Shown here in pieces: positions 27,719 to 37,101 of a stretch of DNA of 64,000 nt (positions are counted from its first letter, which is position 1; the number at the start of each line of letters is the position of its first letter). Source of the DNA: Phormidium sp. FACHB-1136 (lineage in GTDB: Bacteria > Cyanobacteriota > Cyanobacteriia > Phormidesmidales > Phormidesmidaceae); assembly GCF_014697375.1 (NCBI RefSeq), contig NZ_JACJRS010000013.1, positions 1 to 64,000 on the forward strand. Direction: 5' to 3'. Under the pieces are notes generated by a model, which was given only the letters and a program-made list of their open reading frames with translations, was not told where the DNA came from and did not search any database. The position numbers and the translations under genes are program-made.

Positions 27719-28453
27719 ATGGTGCAGTTGATTGAGAAACGCAACACCCACTACCTCCCGCTGTTTGTTCTAGGCAGCGTGGGCCTGCAAGTGGTGATCC
27801 TAATGGGTCTGTTTTTTCAGGCCAGCGCCTTGAGCCGCCTCAGCCGCCAGGACGTGCCCACTCTGGTACAGATGCGCGATGGACAGGCCATTCGAGTTAG
27901 CCCTTTGGGATCTCGGGAGCGTACCCCAGAGACCATCCGGCGCTTCGTGAATGACACCCTGGTGCTGATGTTCAACTGGAGCGGTAGCCTGCCTGCCACC
28001 ACCGCAGAAGAGGCCACTCAACCCAGGGCTGACCCCGGCCTGCCGATTGAGGTGGAGCGGGGCAAGCGCAACATTGCCACCGCCAGTTGGCAGGCCAGCT
28101 TTGCCCTATCCGAAGACTTCCGCCAGGACTTTTTGAAGCGAGTCGCCGAACTCACGCCACCGGGAGTTTTCACAGGCACCAGCCAGGTGGTGATGGTGAT
28201 TAACCACGTCGGCAACCCTGAGTCCGTGGGCGAGGGCCGCTGGAAAGTCGCGGTGGTGGCCCATTTGTATGTTTTCAACGACGCCAATGCCCTAGGACAG
28301 GCGATTCCCTTTAACCGTGAGGTGTTCGTCGAGGCCGTCACCGCACCCGCCGTGCCCGATGGCGAGACCCCCTTAGAGCAGGCCATCTATCGCATTCGCC
28401 AAACGGGCCTGCAAATCTATGCCATCCGTGAACTGGAACGAGAGGACTTGTAA
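27719..28453 (+). CDS. TraE/VirB8-like inner-membrane assembly protein
   Basis: A 244-residue bitopic protein started at the ATG 27719, which has a GGATAAGGA ribosome site; an in-frame start 45 nt upstream is less likely. A single N-terminal membrane helix (YLPLFVLGSVGLQVVILMGL) precedes a ~200-residue periplasmic domain with FVNDTLVLMFNWSG and an NTF2-like pattern of alternating strands. TraE/VirB8 proteins link the inner-membrane complex to the VirB9-VirB10 core. The stop overlaps the start of the VirB10-like gene (TAATG). Confidence 0.65.
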   Translation: MVQLIEKRNTHYLPLFVLGSVGLQVVILMGLFFQASALSRLSRQDVPTLVQMRDGQAIRVSPLGSRERTPETIRRFVNDTLVLMFNWSGSLPATTAEEATQPRADPGLPIEVERGKRNIATASWQASFALSEDFRQDFLKRVAELTPPGVFTGTSQVVMVINHVGNPESVGEGRWKVAVVAHLYVFNDANALGQAIPFNREVFVEAVTAPAVPDGETPLEQAIYRIRQTGLQIYAIRELEREDL

Positions 28454-29973
28454 TGACTACGCCTAATAATCCGTGGGATGACCAAGCCATGGCCGACCTG
28501 GTCGGACTCCACTCCCCGGCACCAACCCTGGATTCTGAACAAGCGGAGGTTGTGCCACCGCCCGATCCCCCCTTGGACGGGGAACCCCTGCTGGATCGTG
28601 AGGATATGGAGCAGCCTGCCGTAGGGGTGGGTCAGCCCAGGCTATCCCTGGCGGCGAACCCCTTCACCAAGCTGGGGGTTGTGGCCGCTGGGACGGGCCT
28701 CGTCATTGGTGCCCTGGCCGTGTTTACCAGCGGGGTGATGAGCGGTGGCGACGTGCCTACCGAGGAAACCCGGCAGGCAGATTTCCCGGAGCCGATGGTC
28801 ACAGAACCCGAAGTGAGTGCCACCGATGACCGGGGCCAACTGCTGACCGATTTAGCGATGGGACGCCAGCAGGCCGAACTGGAAGCCTTGACTCGCGAAG
28901 AACCCCCAGATCAGGAGGTGCCTGCCGTTCAGGAAATCTCCGCGCCTGCGCCATCGCCGCCACCCCGGCCACCCCAGCCGATAGCGGCCCGACCCATCCC
29001 GGCCCCGCCACCGCCGCGACCGACTCCAGCACCATCGGTGGTTGCCCCCCGGCCTGCGATGCCGCCACCGATGGCCCGACCCGCTGCGGCTACCGTTGAT
29101 CCTACGGAGCAATGGCTAGCGCTGTCTCAGTTAGGCAGCTACGGCCAGAGTCTGGCTTTACCCCAGACGGTGGCTGCACCTGCTTCTTCATCTAGGACAG
29201 CCGAGGCCCAGATCGCCATCGAAGATCCCTCGCCTATCGCTACACCCGTGGCGCAACGCCTTACTCCACCCCCAATCCCATCCCCATCCCGCGACATTAA
29301 CCATGCCGAGGAATCGGCCATTCTCCAGGAGCTACCGATAGCCGCCGCTTCGCCGTTGCCGTTGCTGACGGGTACCCAAGCGCCAGCCGTCCTTGAAACA
29401 CCCTTGATCTGGGCCGCAGAGACAGACAGCCCTCAAGTGATTGTGCAGTTGACGGAACCCCTGTTGACGGCTGCTGGAGAGGTGGGTTTACCCGCTGAAA
29501 CACCCCTGGTGGTGCAGGTAGAGGCGGTGGCGGATAGCGGGTTGGCGCAACTGGCGGTGGTCTCCTTCATCCAGTCGGGGCAAGAGATTCCACTATCGGC
29601 GGACACCCTGCACCTGCGCGGGGTAGAGGGCACCCCCCTAATGGCCCAGAAGTATGACGACCCAGGCCGAGACATCGCCCGCATGGATGCCACGATGGCG
29701 GCCATGGCCGGACTGTCGCGGGCGGCAGCGCTGGTGAATCGGCCCCGCACCTCCTCGGTGGTCACGTCTGCGGGCGGTAGCGCTATCACCCAGGACACCG
29801 GAGAGGCCAATCTTCTGGCGGGCGTCCTCGAAGGCGCGTTTGAGCAGGTATCGGGACAGATGGCCACCCGCAATCAGGCCGCCCTGGATGAGATTTTGAA
29901 TCGCCCCGTGGTCTGGTATTTGCCACCCGGCACCGAGGTGGAAGTGTACGTCAATCAAACGGTAGCGCTATGA
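28453..29973 (+). CDS. VirB10/TraB-like T4SS core protein
   Basis: A 506-residue protein with a cytoplasmic N-terminus, one membrane helix (~74-96, LGVVAAGTGLVIGALAVF) and a long Pro/Ala-rich periplasmic linker (APSPPPRPPQP) as in VirB10/TraB/TrbI. The C-terminal beta domain ends in the characteristic short hydrophobic tail (PPGTEVEVYVNQTVAL). VirB10 spans both membranes and transmits energy to the outer-membrane pore. It overlaps the next gene by 4 nt. The Pro-rich linker shows a strong repeat bias typical of this family. Confidence 0.78.
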   Translation: MTTPNNPWDDQAMADLVGLHSPAPTLDSEQAEVVPPPDPPLDGEPLLDREDMEQPAVGVGQPRLSLAANPFTKLGVVAAGTGLVIGALAVFTSGVMSGGDVPTEETRQADFPEPMVTEPEVSATDDRGQLLTDLAMGRQQAELEALTREEPPDQEVPAVQEISAPAPSPPPRPPQPIAARPIPAPPPPRPTPAPSVVAPRPAMPPPMARPAAATVDPTEQWLALSQLGSYGQSLALPQTVAAPASSSRTAEAQIAIEDPSPIATPVAQRLTPPPIPSPSRDINHAEESAILQELPIAAASPLPLLTGTQAPAVLETPLIWAAETDSPQVIVQLTEPLLTAAGEVGLPAETPLVVQVEAVADSGLAQLAVVSFIQSGQEIPLSADTLHLRGVEGTPLMAQKYDDPGRDIARMDATMAAMAGLSRAAALVNRPRTSSVVTSAGGSAITQDTGEANLLAGVLEGAFEQVSGQMATRNQAALDEILNRPVVWYLPPGTEVEVYVNQTVAL

Positions 29974-30695
29974 AAATCCTTTGGACACCCTGGATGGTGA
30001 TAGGGGCGCTTGCTCTGGCGGGTATCGCCGCTCCATCGGCCCCAGCTCAGTCCGTCTATTCTGTTGCGGCCAGTCATGCTCAAGGGTTAACGGGCCGTCA
30101 GTCCCCGGTTATTCACCTGTGGTCAGGCTATGGCACCAACCTCAGCTTTATCCCCACCAACGAACGTATTGTGCGGGTCTGGCTGGATGATCCGTCCCGC
30201 GTCGCCCTTGATTTTGATGAACCGCTCTGTCCAGCAGCGGCCTCAGACTGTGTTTCGGGGTCGCCCTCGGTGATTCATCTGCGACGCATTGAGGGGCTGA
30301 CTTTTGAGAACCTGCCCAGGGCTAGCGGCACCCTGTTGACGGTAATGACCGAGACCTCTGGAGGAGAGCGACGCCTCTACAAATTTCGGATTGCCTTTGG
30401 TAGTGGCACACCGGACTATCACACCGTCGTGGTTAACCCGTCCTCCCCGATTCATCCGCTGCTGGGGCCAGGGTACGTGCGCCGAGGGCTCCAGGTCGCT
30501 GAGGCCAGGGGCTTCATTCATCCCAACCAAGACCTGTGGAACCGACTGCAAACCTTTTTGCGGCTCACCCAGGACGGTCTCACCGTACCTGCGGCGGCTG
30601 AGCAGGCCGGGGTGTCCTCTGAACTTCTGATTCGATTGGCCGAGTGGGGGGCGAGTGCCCGCGATGACCCGCCCTTGAGATCCACCGCTCGCTAG
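29970..30695 (+). CDS. VirB9/TraK-like outer-membrane core protein
   Basis: A 241-residue exported protein: signal peptide (MVIGALALAGIAAPSAPAQS) followed by a beta-rich domain. It contains LWSGYGTNLSFIPTNERIVR and WLDDPSRVALDFD, reminiscent of the TraK/secretin-N or VirB9 N-domain, and a helical C-terminus with a small HTH-like segment. It follows VirB10 rather than preceding it, the reverse of the classical virB order. It should form the outer-membrane ring with the VirB10-like protein. Confidence 0.65.
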   Translation: MKILWTPWMVIGALALAGIAAPSAPAQSVYSVAASHAQGLTGRQSPVIHLWSGYGTNLSFIPTNERIVRVWLDDPSRVALDFDEPLCPAAASDCVSGSPSVIHLRRIEGLTFENLPRASGTLLTVMTETSGGERRLYKFRIAFGSGTPDYHTVVVNPSSPIHPLLGPGYVRRGLQVAEARGFIHPNQDLWNRLQTFLRLTQDGLTVPAAAEQAGVSSELLIRLAEWGASARDDPPLRSTAR

Positions 30696-30717
30696 TGTCT
30701 TCACCCAGGTGACAGCT

Positions 30718-32427
30718 ATGACCCCATATGTCTTGAGACGCAGGCGATGGTGGCCTGTAGTTGGGATTCTTGTTTTCATTTTGGCCCTTATGCTGCATGG
30801 CGGGCGCTTGTCTTCGGCCCAGGCCAGCCTTCAGCCCGGTGCTCCGGTGCCTGTCCTGCAAGACCCCTTATTGGGCACGAAGCCCGACTGGGTGCAGATT
30901 ACCCTTCGCACCCTCCCGGCGGTGCTGGAATCCGGTTCCTTTGAGGCTCCAGCGAATCTGATTCGCCTGCTGGGCTACGACCCCTCGCGGAGGTGGCAAG
31001 CGGGACAAACCGCTGACCAGTACATGCAGCTCGGCGATTTTCAGGATAGTTTCCAGCTTCAGCGCTTCTCGCTGGCTGAGATTGCGGCCCTGGTGGGGCT
31101 GGATTGGCCTGCCCTGCGGCTGGTGGATGTGGCCCTAGTGGCGTGGCAGACCCTCGGCGATCTCGTCCAGGCGTTACCAGATTTAGCGAATCGTCCGGTG
31201 GCGTCGGTGCCCCCCATTGATGACCTGCTTCAGGGTCAAGTGGATCCGCAAACCACTATTGCCGAAGTGCTTCAGGATGAAACCTTGGCGGAACTCCGAC
31301 TGGGCGAACTCAACCTAGAGCAGTACGGTCTGACCGATATTCCAGGGTTGATGGAGGCTCCGCTGGAACGCTTCCGCGACTGGCAACAGTCCGTGATTGA
31401 CCAGGTGCCGGGGTTGGCGGATGTCCCCTTTACTAACTTTCCCAATCCCATCGTGGAACAGGGCGTGGTGGTGGGCCGGGTGGACGTGGTGTTTGGCGCA
31501 GCGGAAGGCAACCGGGCGAACACCATCAGCGGCAGCTATGTGGAGGGCTTTAATGTGCCCTGCGAGGCCAACTGCGCCCACCTGGAAATCGGACAACCCA
31601 CCTTGGTGGAGGGCACCCAGTGGGTGTCTGGCCGCTATCAACAGGTGCGCGGAGGACGAGGAGCCCTAGCCACGGCCAACGGCGGGCTAGAACCCACGGG
31701 TCGCCACCCCTTTGGTAATGCCTTTAAGGTGGTGGTGCTCGACACCGATGAAGCTTCCGGTACGGCTGAAACCGGGTTGTATTTCCGCCTTTGTACCCGC
31801 AACCTGTTTGCAGACTTGGGCTGCACCCCCTACTTTATCGGCCCCATTCCCTGGTTGCCCGTGCAGGAAGAGGGCATGGTCTTCTTGGGGCAAATCAAAG
31901 AAGGGCTTTCCACCACGGATTCAGCGGTTGCCGCCACGGCCAAAGGTATTGACCCACAGACTGGCCAACCCAAAGCGGCATCGGAACCCGCCCCAGATCC
32001 CCGCCATTCAGGATCTCCGGGGGCGACGGGACGGCTGATCCACCCCGCACCGGGCTATGGCGTTACCAGTAGCTTTGGCTATCGCACCCACCCAATTCAT
32101 GGGGATCGCCGTCTCCATAGCGGCACCGATTTTGGCACCCCTACTGGCACCCTCATTCGAGCAGCGGACGGCGGACAAGTCACCTTTGCGGGGATTAGCG
32201 GCTCCCTCACCAGTGGCTACGGCAGGCTCGTCATCCTCAACCACGGCAATGGTTTAGAGACCTACTACGCCCACCTGCAAGGCTTTTTTGTCCAAGCGGG
32301 CGACATCATCGCCCAAGGTGCTCCGGTCGGTCGTGCCAACAGCACTGGCTGGTCAACGGGGCCGCATTTGCACTTTGAGGTTCGCCAGGGTGGCCAGCCT
32401 CAGAATCCCATGAACTATCTCAGCTAA
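30718..32427 (+). CDS. M23-family peptidoglycan endopeptidase (VirB1-like role)
   Basis: A 569-residue protein started at the ATG 30718; a GTG 9 nt earlier is possible. It has an N-terminal signal anchor (VVGILVFILALMLHGG), a ~400-residue domain of unknown fold with several Cys pairs, and a C-terminal LytM/M23 domain. That domain carries zinc ligands in LHSGTDFGTP and GPHLHFEVR plus YYAHLQG. It hydrolyses peptide cross-links in the cell wall so the transfer channel can be built, replacing the lytic transglycosylase VirB1. Position within the transfer operon supports the role. Confidence 0.85.
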   Translation: MTPYVLRRRRWWPVVGILVFILALMLHGGRLSSAQASLQPGAPVPVLQDPLLGTKPDWVQITLRTLPAVLESGSFEAPANLIRLLGYDPSRRWQAGQTADQYMQLGDFQDSFQLQRFSLAEIAALVGLDWPALRLVDVALVAWQTLGDLVQALPDLANRPVASVPPIDDLLQGQVDPQTTIAEVLQDETLAELRLGELNLEQYGLTDIPGLMEAPLERFRDWQQSVIDQVPGLADVPFTNFPNPIVEQGVVVGRVDVVFGAAEGNRANTISGSYVEGFNVPCEANCAHLEIGQPTLVEGTQWVSGRYQQVRGGRGALATANGGLEPTGRHPFGNAFKVVVLDTDEASGTAETGLYFRLCTRNLFADLGCTPYFIGPIPWLPVQEEGMVFLGQIKEGLSTTDSAVAATAKGIDPQTGQPKAASEPAPDPRHSGSPGATGRLIHPAPGYGVTSSFGYRTHPIHGDRRLHSGTDFGTPTGTLIRAADGGQVTFAGISGSLTSGYGRLVILNHGNGLETYYAHLQGFFVQAGDIIAQGAPVGRANSTGWSTGPHLHFEVRQGGQPQNPMNYLS

Positions 32428-32438
32428 GGAGTGAAGTG

Positions 32439-32957
32439 ATGCCATTGAACCGCACGGTCGTTGCTGGGTTAGCGGGACTCTGTCTCCTGTTGGTTGGGCT
32501 CATTTCCGCCGTGGGCCTCAACCTCGCACGGGCCTCGGATCCGATTCCAGCAGCGGCCTATGACTGTTTGCCGCCTCAAACCCAGATCACCAAACTCTGG
32601 GGGCTGGTGGAAACCGACGCGGGCCGCTATGCCCTGATTGGGGCTGGGGAAGGCGAGACCTATCAAGAAGTGCTGATTTACCTGGATCCCCAATCTACCT
32701 GTCGGTTGCTGCTGCCGGAGGATGACCCGGTGCTGAGTCACTACATTCCTCTGGACTTGGCCCGCGAGTTAGCCCTCCATCGCTACACCCAAGTCCTGCA
32801 AGAGCAGGGCGGACGCGACGCCTATCAACAGCAGCTCACCGAGTATTTGATGGCCGCGCCCGAAGGCACCCGCAGCCAGTTTCCCCCGGAATACCTTTGG
32901 GCACTGGAGCAACTGGGCCTGGAACTGCCGCCCAATCACTATGAGGTACTGCCCTAA
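32439..32957 (+). CDS. Exported hypothetical protein of the transfer operon
   Basis: A 172-residue protein from the ATG 32439 with AAGGA at 32426-32430; a GTG 3 nt earlier is the alternative. The N-terminal signal peptide (VVAGLAGLCLLLVGLISAVG) precedes a small acidic domain with two Cys (YDCLPP; STCRLL) that could form a disulfide. No family recognised. It overlaps the coupling-protein gene by 1 nt (TAATG) and so is part of the conjugation operon, perhaps a lipoprotein-less VirB7-like or entry-exclusion factor; this is speculation. Confidence 0.6.
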   Translation: MPLNRTVVAGLAGLCLLLVGLISAVGLNLARASDPIPAAAYDCLPPQTQITKLWGLVETDAGRYALIGAGEGETYQEVLIYLDPQSTCRLLLPEDDPVLSHYIPLDLARELALHRYTQVLQEQGGRDAYQQQLTEYLMAAPEGTRSQFPPEYLWALEQLGLELPPNHYEVLP

Positions 32958-34687
32958 TGCGTTACTACACCGAACATTCCCCCACCTTGGGGCAGATCGA
33001 CTCGACCGCGACTCAGTCCGTGGCGCAACTTATGACCTCCCTCCAGTCCCGCCAGGGGCTGACCCTGCTGGGCTGCGCCGTGGTGATAGCCGCCTTCTCG
33101 CTGATGGGCCAAGGCAAGAAAGGTAAGCTGGCCACCAGTCGCTTTGGGGGAAGCCCTGAGAAAGGCGCGGCCCGTAAACGAGCAGTACGCCAGATGCAGG
33201 AGCGCAAACGCAATGCGGTTTCCCTCTACATCGGCCAGCCCACCCGCAAGAAAGATGGGAAACCCCTGTATCTGCCCGACCTCCAGCGGGGCGTTGCCGT
33301 GTGTGGTGGGCCAGGTTCCGGCAAAACCTTCAGCATCATCGACCCGCTGATTCGCTCGGCCCTCGACCAAGGACTGCCGGTGATGATGTACGACTTCAAA
33401 TATCCGACCCAAAGTGCCCGCCACGCCGCCTATGCCGCCAAGCTGGGCTACGACGTGCGCGTGCTGGCCCCTGGCTTTCCCGAATCTGAGGTGTGCAACC
33501 CCATCGACTTTCTGCGCAGCGAATCCGATGCCGAGATGGCCCGCCAAATTGCCACGGTGCTGAACAAAAACTTTCGGCTGATGACCCAAAGCACCGAAGA
33601 CGGGTTCTTTTCCGCCGCAGGCGACCAGCTCACCGAAGCCCTGCTGATGCTGGCCAAGTCCACCCCGCACCCCGACATCATGACCGCCCAGGCCGTGTTG
33701 AGCCTAACCAACCTGGGCAACCGGGTGGCAGCGGCCCAGGGGATGAATAGCTGGATTCGGGTGTCCTTCAACCAACTGATTGGGGTCAAGGACGCCGAGA
33801 AAACCGCCAGCGGCATTGTGGGCAGCGCCAGCGAGACCTTCACCCGGTTCATGAAAGAAGGGGTGCTGGGGGCGTTCTGTGGGCATACCTCCATTCCCCT
33901 CGATTTAACCGGAAAACAACTGCTGATTCTGGGGATGGATCGGGAGCGGCGGGACGTGGTAGGGCCACTGGTGGCCACGGTGCTGCACATGCTGGTGACG
34001 CGCAATGTGGCCCAGCGGCGGTCAGATCCGCTGATTGTTGCCATTGACGAGCTACCCACCCTCTACCTACCCACCCTGGTGCAATGGCTGAACGAAAACC
34101 GAGAGGACGGGCTGGCGATCATCCTCGGCTTTCAAAACCTGGTGCAGCTCGAAAAAACCTACGGTCGTGAACTGGCCCGCGCCATCCTGGGAGCCTGTGC
34201 CACCAAAGCGGTCTTCAACCCCCAGGAATACGAAGCGGCCCGCATGTTCTCAGACTTTTTGGGGGATGAAGAAATCCAGCACAAGCAAAAGTCCCGCAAC
34301 CGGGGCGGCGGCAAAACCAGCACCACCATTTCCGACCAGGAACGCACCCGCAAACTGTTTGAACCCAGTCAGTTCCTCCGCCTGCCACCGGGCAAATGCA
34401 TCCTGATTAACCCCGGCTTTACCTCCCGTGGAGAAGCGGCCATCCCGATCCAGCAGACCATCAAAATTCCCCAGGCCGACGTGCAAGCCAGTGCAGGCAG
34501 CGAAGCTCTGTGGCCCAAAATCCAGGCTCGCTTGGTGCGCCGCAGCCCCCAGCAAAAACCGACAACCGACGACCTGGAACAACGCCGCCAGATGGTGGAA
34601 GCGTTGCTGCCGGAACCCCAAGCCCCAGTCAACTCCGCCTATCCCGACCCCGCTGGCCTGATCGACAAATACAGCAGTTTGCTTTAG
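32957..34687 (+). CDS. virD4: VirD4/TraG-type coupling ATPase (T4CP)
   Basis: A 576-residue type IV coupling protein. A hydrophobic N-terminal segment (GLTLLGCAVVIAAFSLMG) anchors it. Walker A (CGGPGSGKTFSII) is at ~115-127 and Walker B (LIVAIDELPTLYLP) at ~357-370, and the TraG/TraD signature regions follow (FQNLVQLEKTYG; CATKAVFNPQE). It docks the relaxase-DNA complex on the channel. Only one membrane helix is visible instead of two, as in shorter T4CPs. It follows the T4SS genes and precedes the lead-region genes. Confidence 0.9.
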   Translation: MRYYTEHSPTLGQIDSTATQSVAQLMTSLQSRQGLTLLGCAVVIAAFSLMGQGKKGKLATSRFGGSPEKGAARKRAVRQMQERKRNAVSLYIGQPTRKKDGKPLYLPDLQRGVAVCGGPGSGKTFSIIDPLIRSALDQGLPVMMYDFKYPTQSARHAAYAAKLGYDVRVLAPGFPESEVCNPIDFLRSESDAEMARQIATVLNKNFRLMTQSTEDGFFSAAGDQLTEALLMLAKSTPHPDIMTAQAVLSLTNLGNRVAAAQGMNSWIRVSFNQLIGVKDAEKTASGIVGSASETFTRFMKEGVLGAFCGHTSIPLDLTGKQLLILGMDRERRDVVGPLVATVLHMLVTRNVAQRRSDPLIVAIDELPTLYLPTLVQWLNENREDGLAIILGFQNLVQLEKTYGRELARAILGACATKAVFNPQEYEAARMFSDFLGDEEIQHKQKSRNRGGGKTSTTISDQERTRKLFEPSQFLRLPPGKCILINPGFTSRGEAAIPIQQTIKIPQADVQASAGSEALWPKIQARLVRRSPQQKPTTDDLEQRRQMVEALLPEPQAPVNSAYPDPAGLIDKYSSLL

Positions 34688-34697
34688 GAGACCTCTG

Positions 34698-35099
34698 ATG
34701 ACGACCACGATTCAAGCCCCGGACTCAGTGCTGGCCCAGATTCTACGAGCCAAGCTACCCGATGCCACCGTGACCGCCCTATTGGTCTATCCCACCCTCG
34801 CCGCCGACCTGGTGCCCGTGCTGGAACAGCCGCCCCTCAGCCCAGACTATGTGCTGCGCGAACTGGAGGTGCGCTTCGACGATGTGACGGTGTTGCTCTG
34901 GCGGGATGGCCAGCTTCAGGCCCAGTGCCCCGATGTGGACATGGACTATACGCCAACCCTGGTGGAGTGGCTAATCGACGGCGATACCGCCTACCTCACC
35001 GTTCACGGATTGGAGGTGATTAACCGCATCAAAACCTTGCCCCTGATGGATTTGGAAAGTCTAGACCCCCTTAAGGAGGAACCATGCAATCCCTTGTAA
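34698..35099 (+). CDS. Hypothetical small acidic protein
   Basis: A 133-residue acidic protein with an AGGAG site just before its ATG. No motif recognised. A beta-strand-rich stretch (LEVRFDDVTVLLWRDGQLQ) is followed by a short helix. It lies between the coupling-protein gene and the repeat-rich protein and overlaps the latter by 16 nt, so it belongs to the same transcript. A cytoplasmic accessory of conjugation is plausible only by location. Confidence 0.6.
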   Translation: MTTTIQAPDSVLAQILRAKLPDATVTALLVYPTLAADLVPVLEQPPLSPDYVLRELEVRFDDVTVLLWRDGQLQAQCPDVDMDYTPTLVEWLIDGDTAYLTVHGLEVINRIKTLPLMDLESLDPLKEEPCNPL

Positions 35100-37099
35100 A
35101 CCCTGGCGAAGCCAAACAAATTGAGCAGGACTATGCTCACACTACCCTGGCCTCTAGCGAGATGGCCGCTGCCACTGCCCAAGCCACCGCTGAAGCGATT
35201 CAGGCGTTTATTCAGAGTCTCCGGGAACGCCTCCGAGCGGCCCAACCATCGGAACAAGACCCCGAAACGGAGGCCCAGGCACCCCAGGCGGATGACCTGA
35301 TGGACGATCCCCCAGCCCTAGCGGAACCCATCGAAATCAAGATGGGCCGCGAGATTGTTTATCGTGAGGGCTATGCCCACAAGGATCCCGTTAATAAGCT
35401 CAATGCCAACACGCTGAAGCTGCTCCGAGCGGCGGTTGATGCGCCCCAGCCAGCGGGCGCAGAGGCCACAACGGAGGTGAAAGGCACCATCAACATCAAG
35501 GCGGGCGATGAGCTGGTTTACCGGATGGGCAAGGGGGCTGTTGAGACGAATCGCTTCGCGCCTATTCCAGAATCCTCGGTCGAAGCGGTCGATCTAGCGG
35601 TTAATCAAGAGGTACTGACGACAGAGACCGATCAACCTAGTCAGGCCGATGAGCCGTCCCCTGCGGTTGTTCAGGCAGCATCAGCGGTCGAGACATCTGC
35701 CCTGCCGGATGAATCTGAACCAGTAATGCCGGAGCCTATGTCCGCCGTGGAGGCTATGCCTGAAGCCGACGTTGCCCCACCCGATCTGCCCATAGAGGTG
35801 CCTCAACCTGCTAGTGAGACAGTGTCTGCCGTCCCGCTGGCTTCCACACCAGCCGTCCCAGAGTCAGCGCCGCAGATCCCGGATGAAGTCACAGATCAGG
35901 TTGCTGCACCTCAGACTCCCTTGGTCAGCAGTCAGGCCGATGAGCCCTTACCTTCGGTTGTTCAGGAAGTATCAGTGGCAGAGGATCCCATTCGGCTGGA
36001 TGAGCCTGGACTTCCGACCCCCCCGGCTGAGGCTACGTCCGCTGTGGAGACCGTGCCTGAATCCGATGTTGCCCCGCCTGTTCTGACTACAGAAGTCGCC
36101 CAACCTGCTAGTGAGACCGTGCCCGCCGTTCCGCTGGCTTCCACACCAGCCGCCCCAGAACCAGCGCCTCAGACGCCGGATGAAGTCACGGCTGAGGTTG
36201 CCGAACCGCCCCCTGTGGCCAGTGCGCCCAAACCCACCCGAGGATCTGCCCAGCCCTTGGCGATGGCTGCTCCCAAAGTGGTCTCCATTCTGGACGTGCT
36301 GGAACGCCAAGCCCAGTCCGTGGCGGATTCTAAAACCCGCCAATGGATGCAGCACACCACTCGACTGATGCAGCGGTCATCCCAGCAGTTGACGGAACGG
36401 GTAGTGGCCCTGGCGGCGAATATTCGCAGTCGGCAGGTGGCCTCGACGGCGGTGGACTTGCTCCAAGCCTATGGCACCACCTACCGCCCCGGTCGTGGTT
36501 TTTACGTCGCTGAGAACTACGTGATTAAGGCCAAGGGCCGCATGGTCACGGTTTCAGACCGGGAAGGCGTGGAACTGATGACCGCCCGCAAAACCCGCTG
36601 GGGGCTGGACATCCTCAAAAACGACATGGTGCCGTCCCAAGAGGCTGACTTTATGAAAGCCCGCCAGCAGGTTCAGATTCAAGGGGTGGCGGGGTTGTCT
36701 CCCGATCCGCCCATGCGGGTACGGCAGTTGGGCAACCTGGCTCCCGCTGGAGATCGGGGCATCACCCGCGATCTCACCGCCCTGGCCCTGGCAAAGACCG
36801 CCCGCAAACTGCTGGAGGTCACGGGCAGTCGGCCCAACGTGAAGGGCAAGCGGGTGTTCCAAGGGGGTAGCCAGTACCGGATTGAGGAGACCCCCAACAG
36901 CCTGAAAATTCAGGCCGGGGAACGGGGCCAGATTCTCAGCATCGACAACGGCAAAATCAAGACCGACCTTACCTCCAAGGATGTGGCCTATTTCCGTTTC
37001 ATTGACCGGGAGCTGAGCCAGGACTTGCAGCTCCACGCCGCTGCTAAGGTGATGCCCCTCACCCGTCAGCCCCGCCCTGCCATGGCCATGGGTGAGTAG
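35084..37099 (+). CDS. Large repeat-containing lead-region protein
   Basis: A 671-residue protein with a strong ribosome site (AAGGAGGAACC). From the N-terminus: a helical segment, two copies of a short motif (IKMGREIVYR ~87, IKAGDELVYR ~144), and an acidic Pro/Ala/Glu-rich linker containing a 97-codon tandem duplication (35642-36223). A helical region follows (~390-450). The C-terminal ~200 residues carry two related beta modules (RGFYVAENYVIKAKG; FQGGSQYRIEETPNSLKIQ then GKIKTDLTSKDVAYFRFID). The last is shared with three neighbouring genes. Function unknown. Location and the primase, relaxase and helicase neighbours suggest a role in processing transferred DNA. Confidence 0.65.
   Translation: MQSLVNPGEAKQIEQDYAHTTLASSEMAAATAQATAEAIQAFIQSLRERLRAAQPSEQDPETEAQAPQADDLMDDPPALAEPIEIKMGREIVYREGYAHKDPVNKLNANTLKLLRAAVDAPQPAGAEATTEVKGTINIKAGDELVYRMGKGAVETNRFAPIPESSVEAVDLAVNQEVLTTETDQPSQADEPSPAVVQAASAVETSALPDESEPVMPEPMSAVEAMPEADVAPPDLPIEVPQPASETVSAVPLASTPAVPESAPQIPDEVTDQVAAPQTPLVSSQADEPLPSVVQEVSVAEDPIRLDEPGLPTPPAEATSAVETVPESDVAPPVLTTEVAQPASETVPAVPLASTPAAPEPAPQTPDEVTAEVAEPPPVASAPKPTRGSAQPLAMAAPKVVSILDVLERQAQSVADSKTRQWMQHTTRLMQRSSQQLTERVVALAANIRSRQVASTAVDLLQAYGTTYRPGRGFYVAENYVIKAKGRMVTVSDREGVELMTARKTRWGLDILKNDMVPSQEADFMKARQQVQIQGVAGLSPDPPMRVRQLGNLAPAGDRGITRDLTALALAKTARKLLEVTGSRPNVKGKRVFQGGSQYRIEETPNSLKIQAGERGQILSIDNGKIKTDLTSKDVAYFRFIDRELSQDLQLHAAAKVMPLTRQPRPAMAMGE
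35642..36223 (+). repeat. Two tandem copies of a 291-bp coding repeat
   Basis: The copies start at 35642 and 35933 (both CAGGCCGATGAGCC). Each encodes a 97-residue acidic Pro/Ala-rich unit that includes VPLASTPA and PDEVT. The period is an exact multiple of three, so the frame is kept. The repeats are diverged, so the duplication is not very recent. Confidence 0.75.
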
Positions 37100-37101
37100 C
37101 G

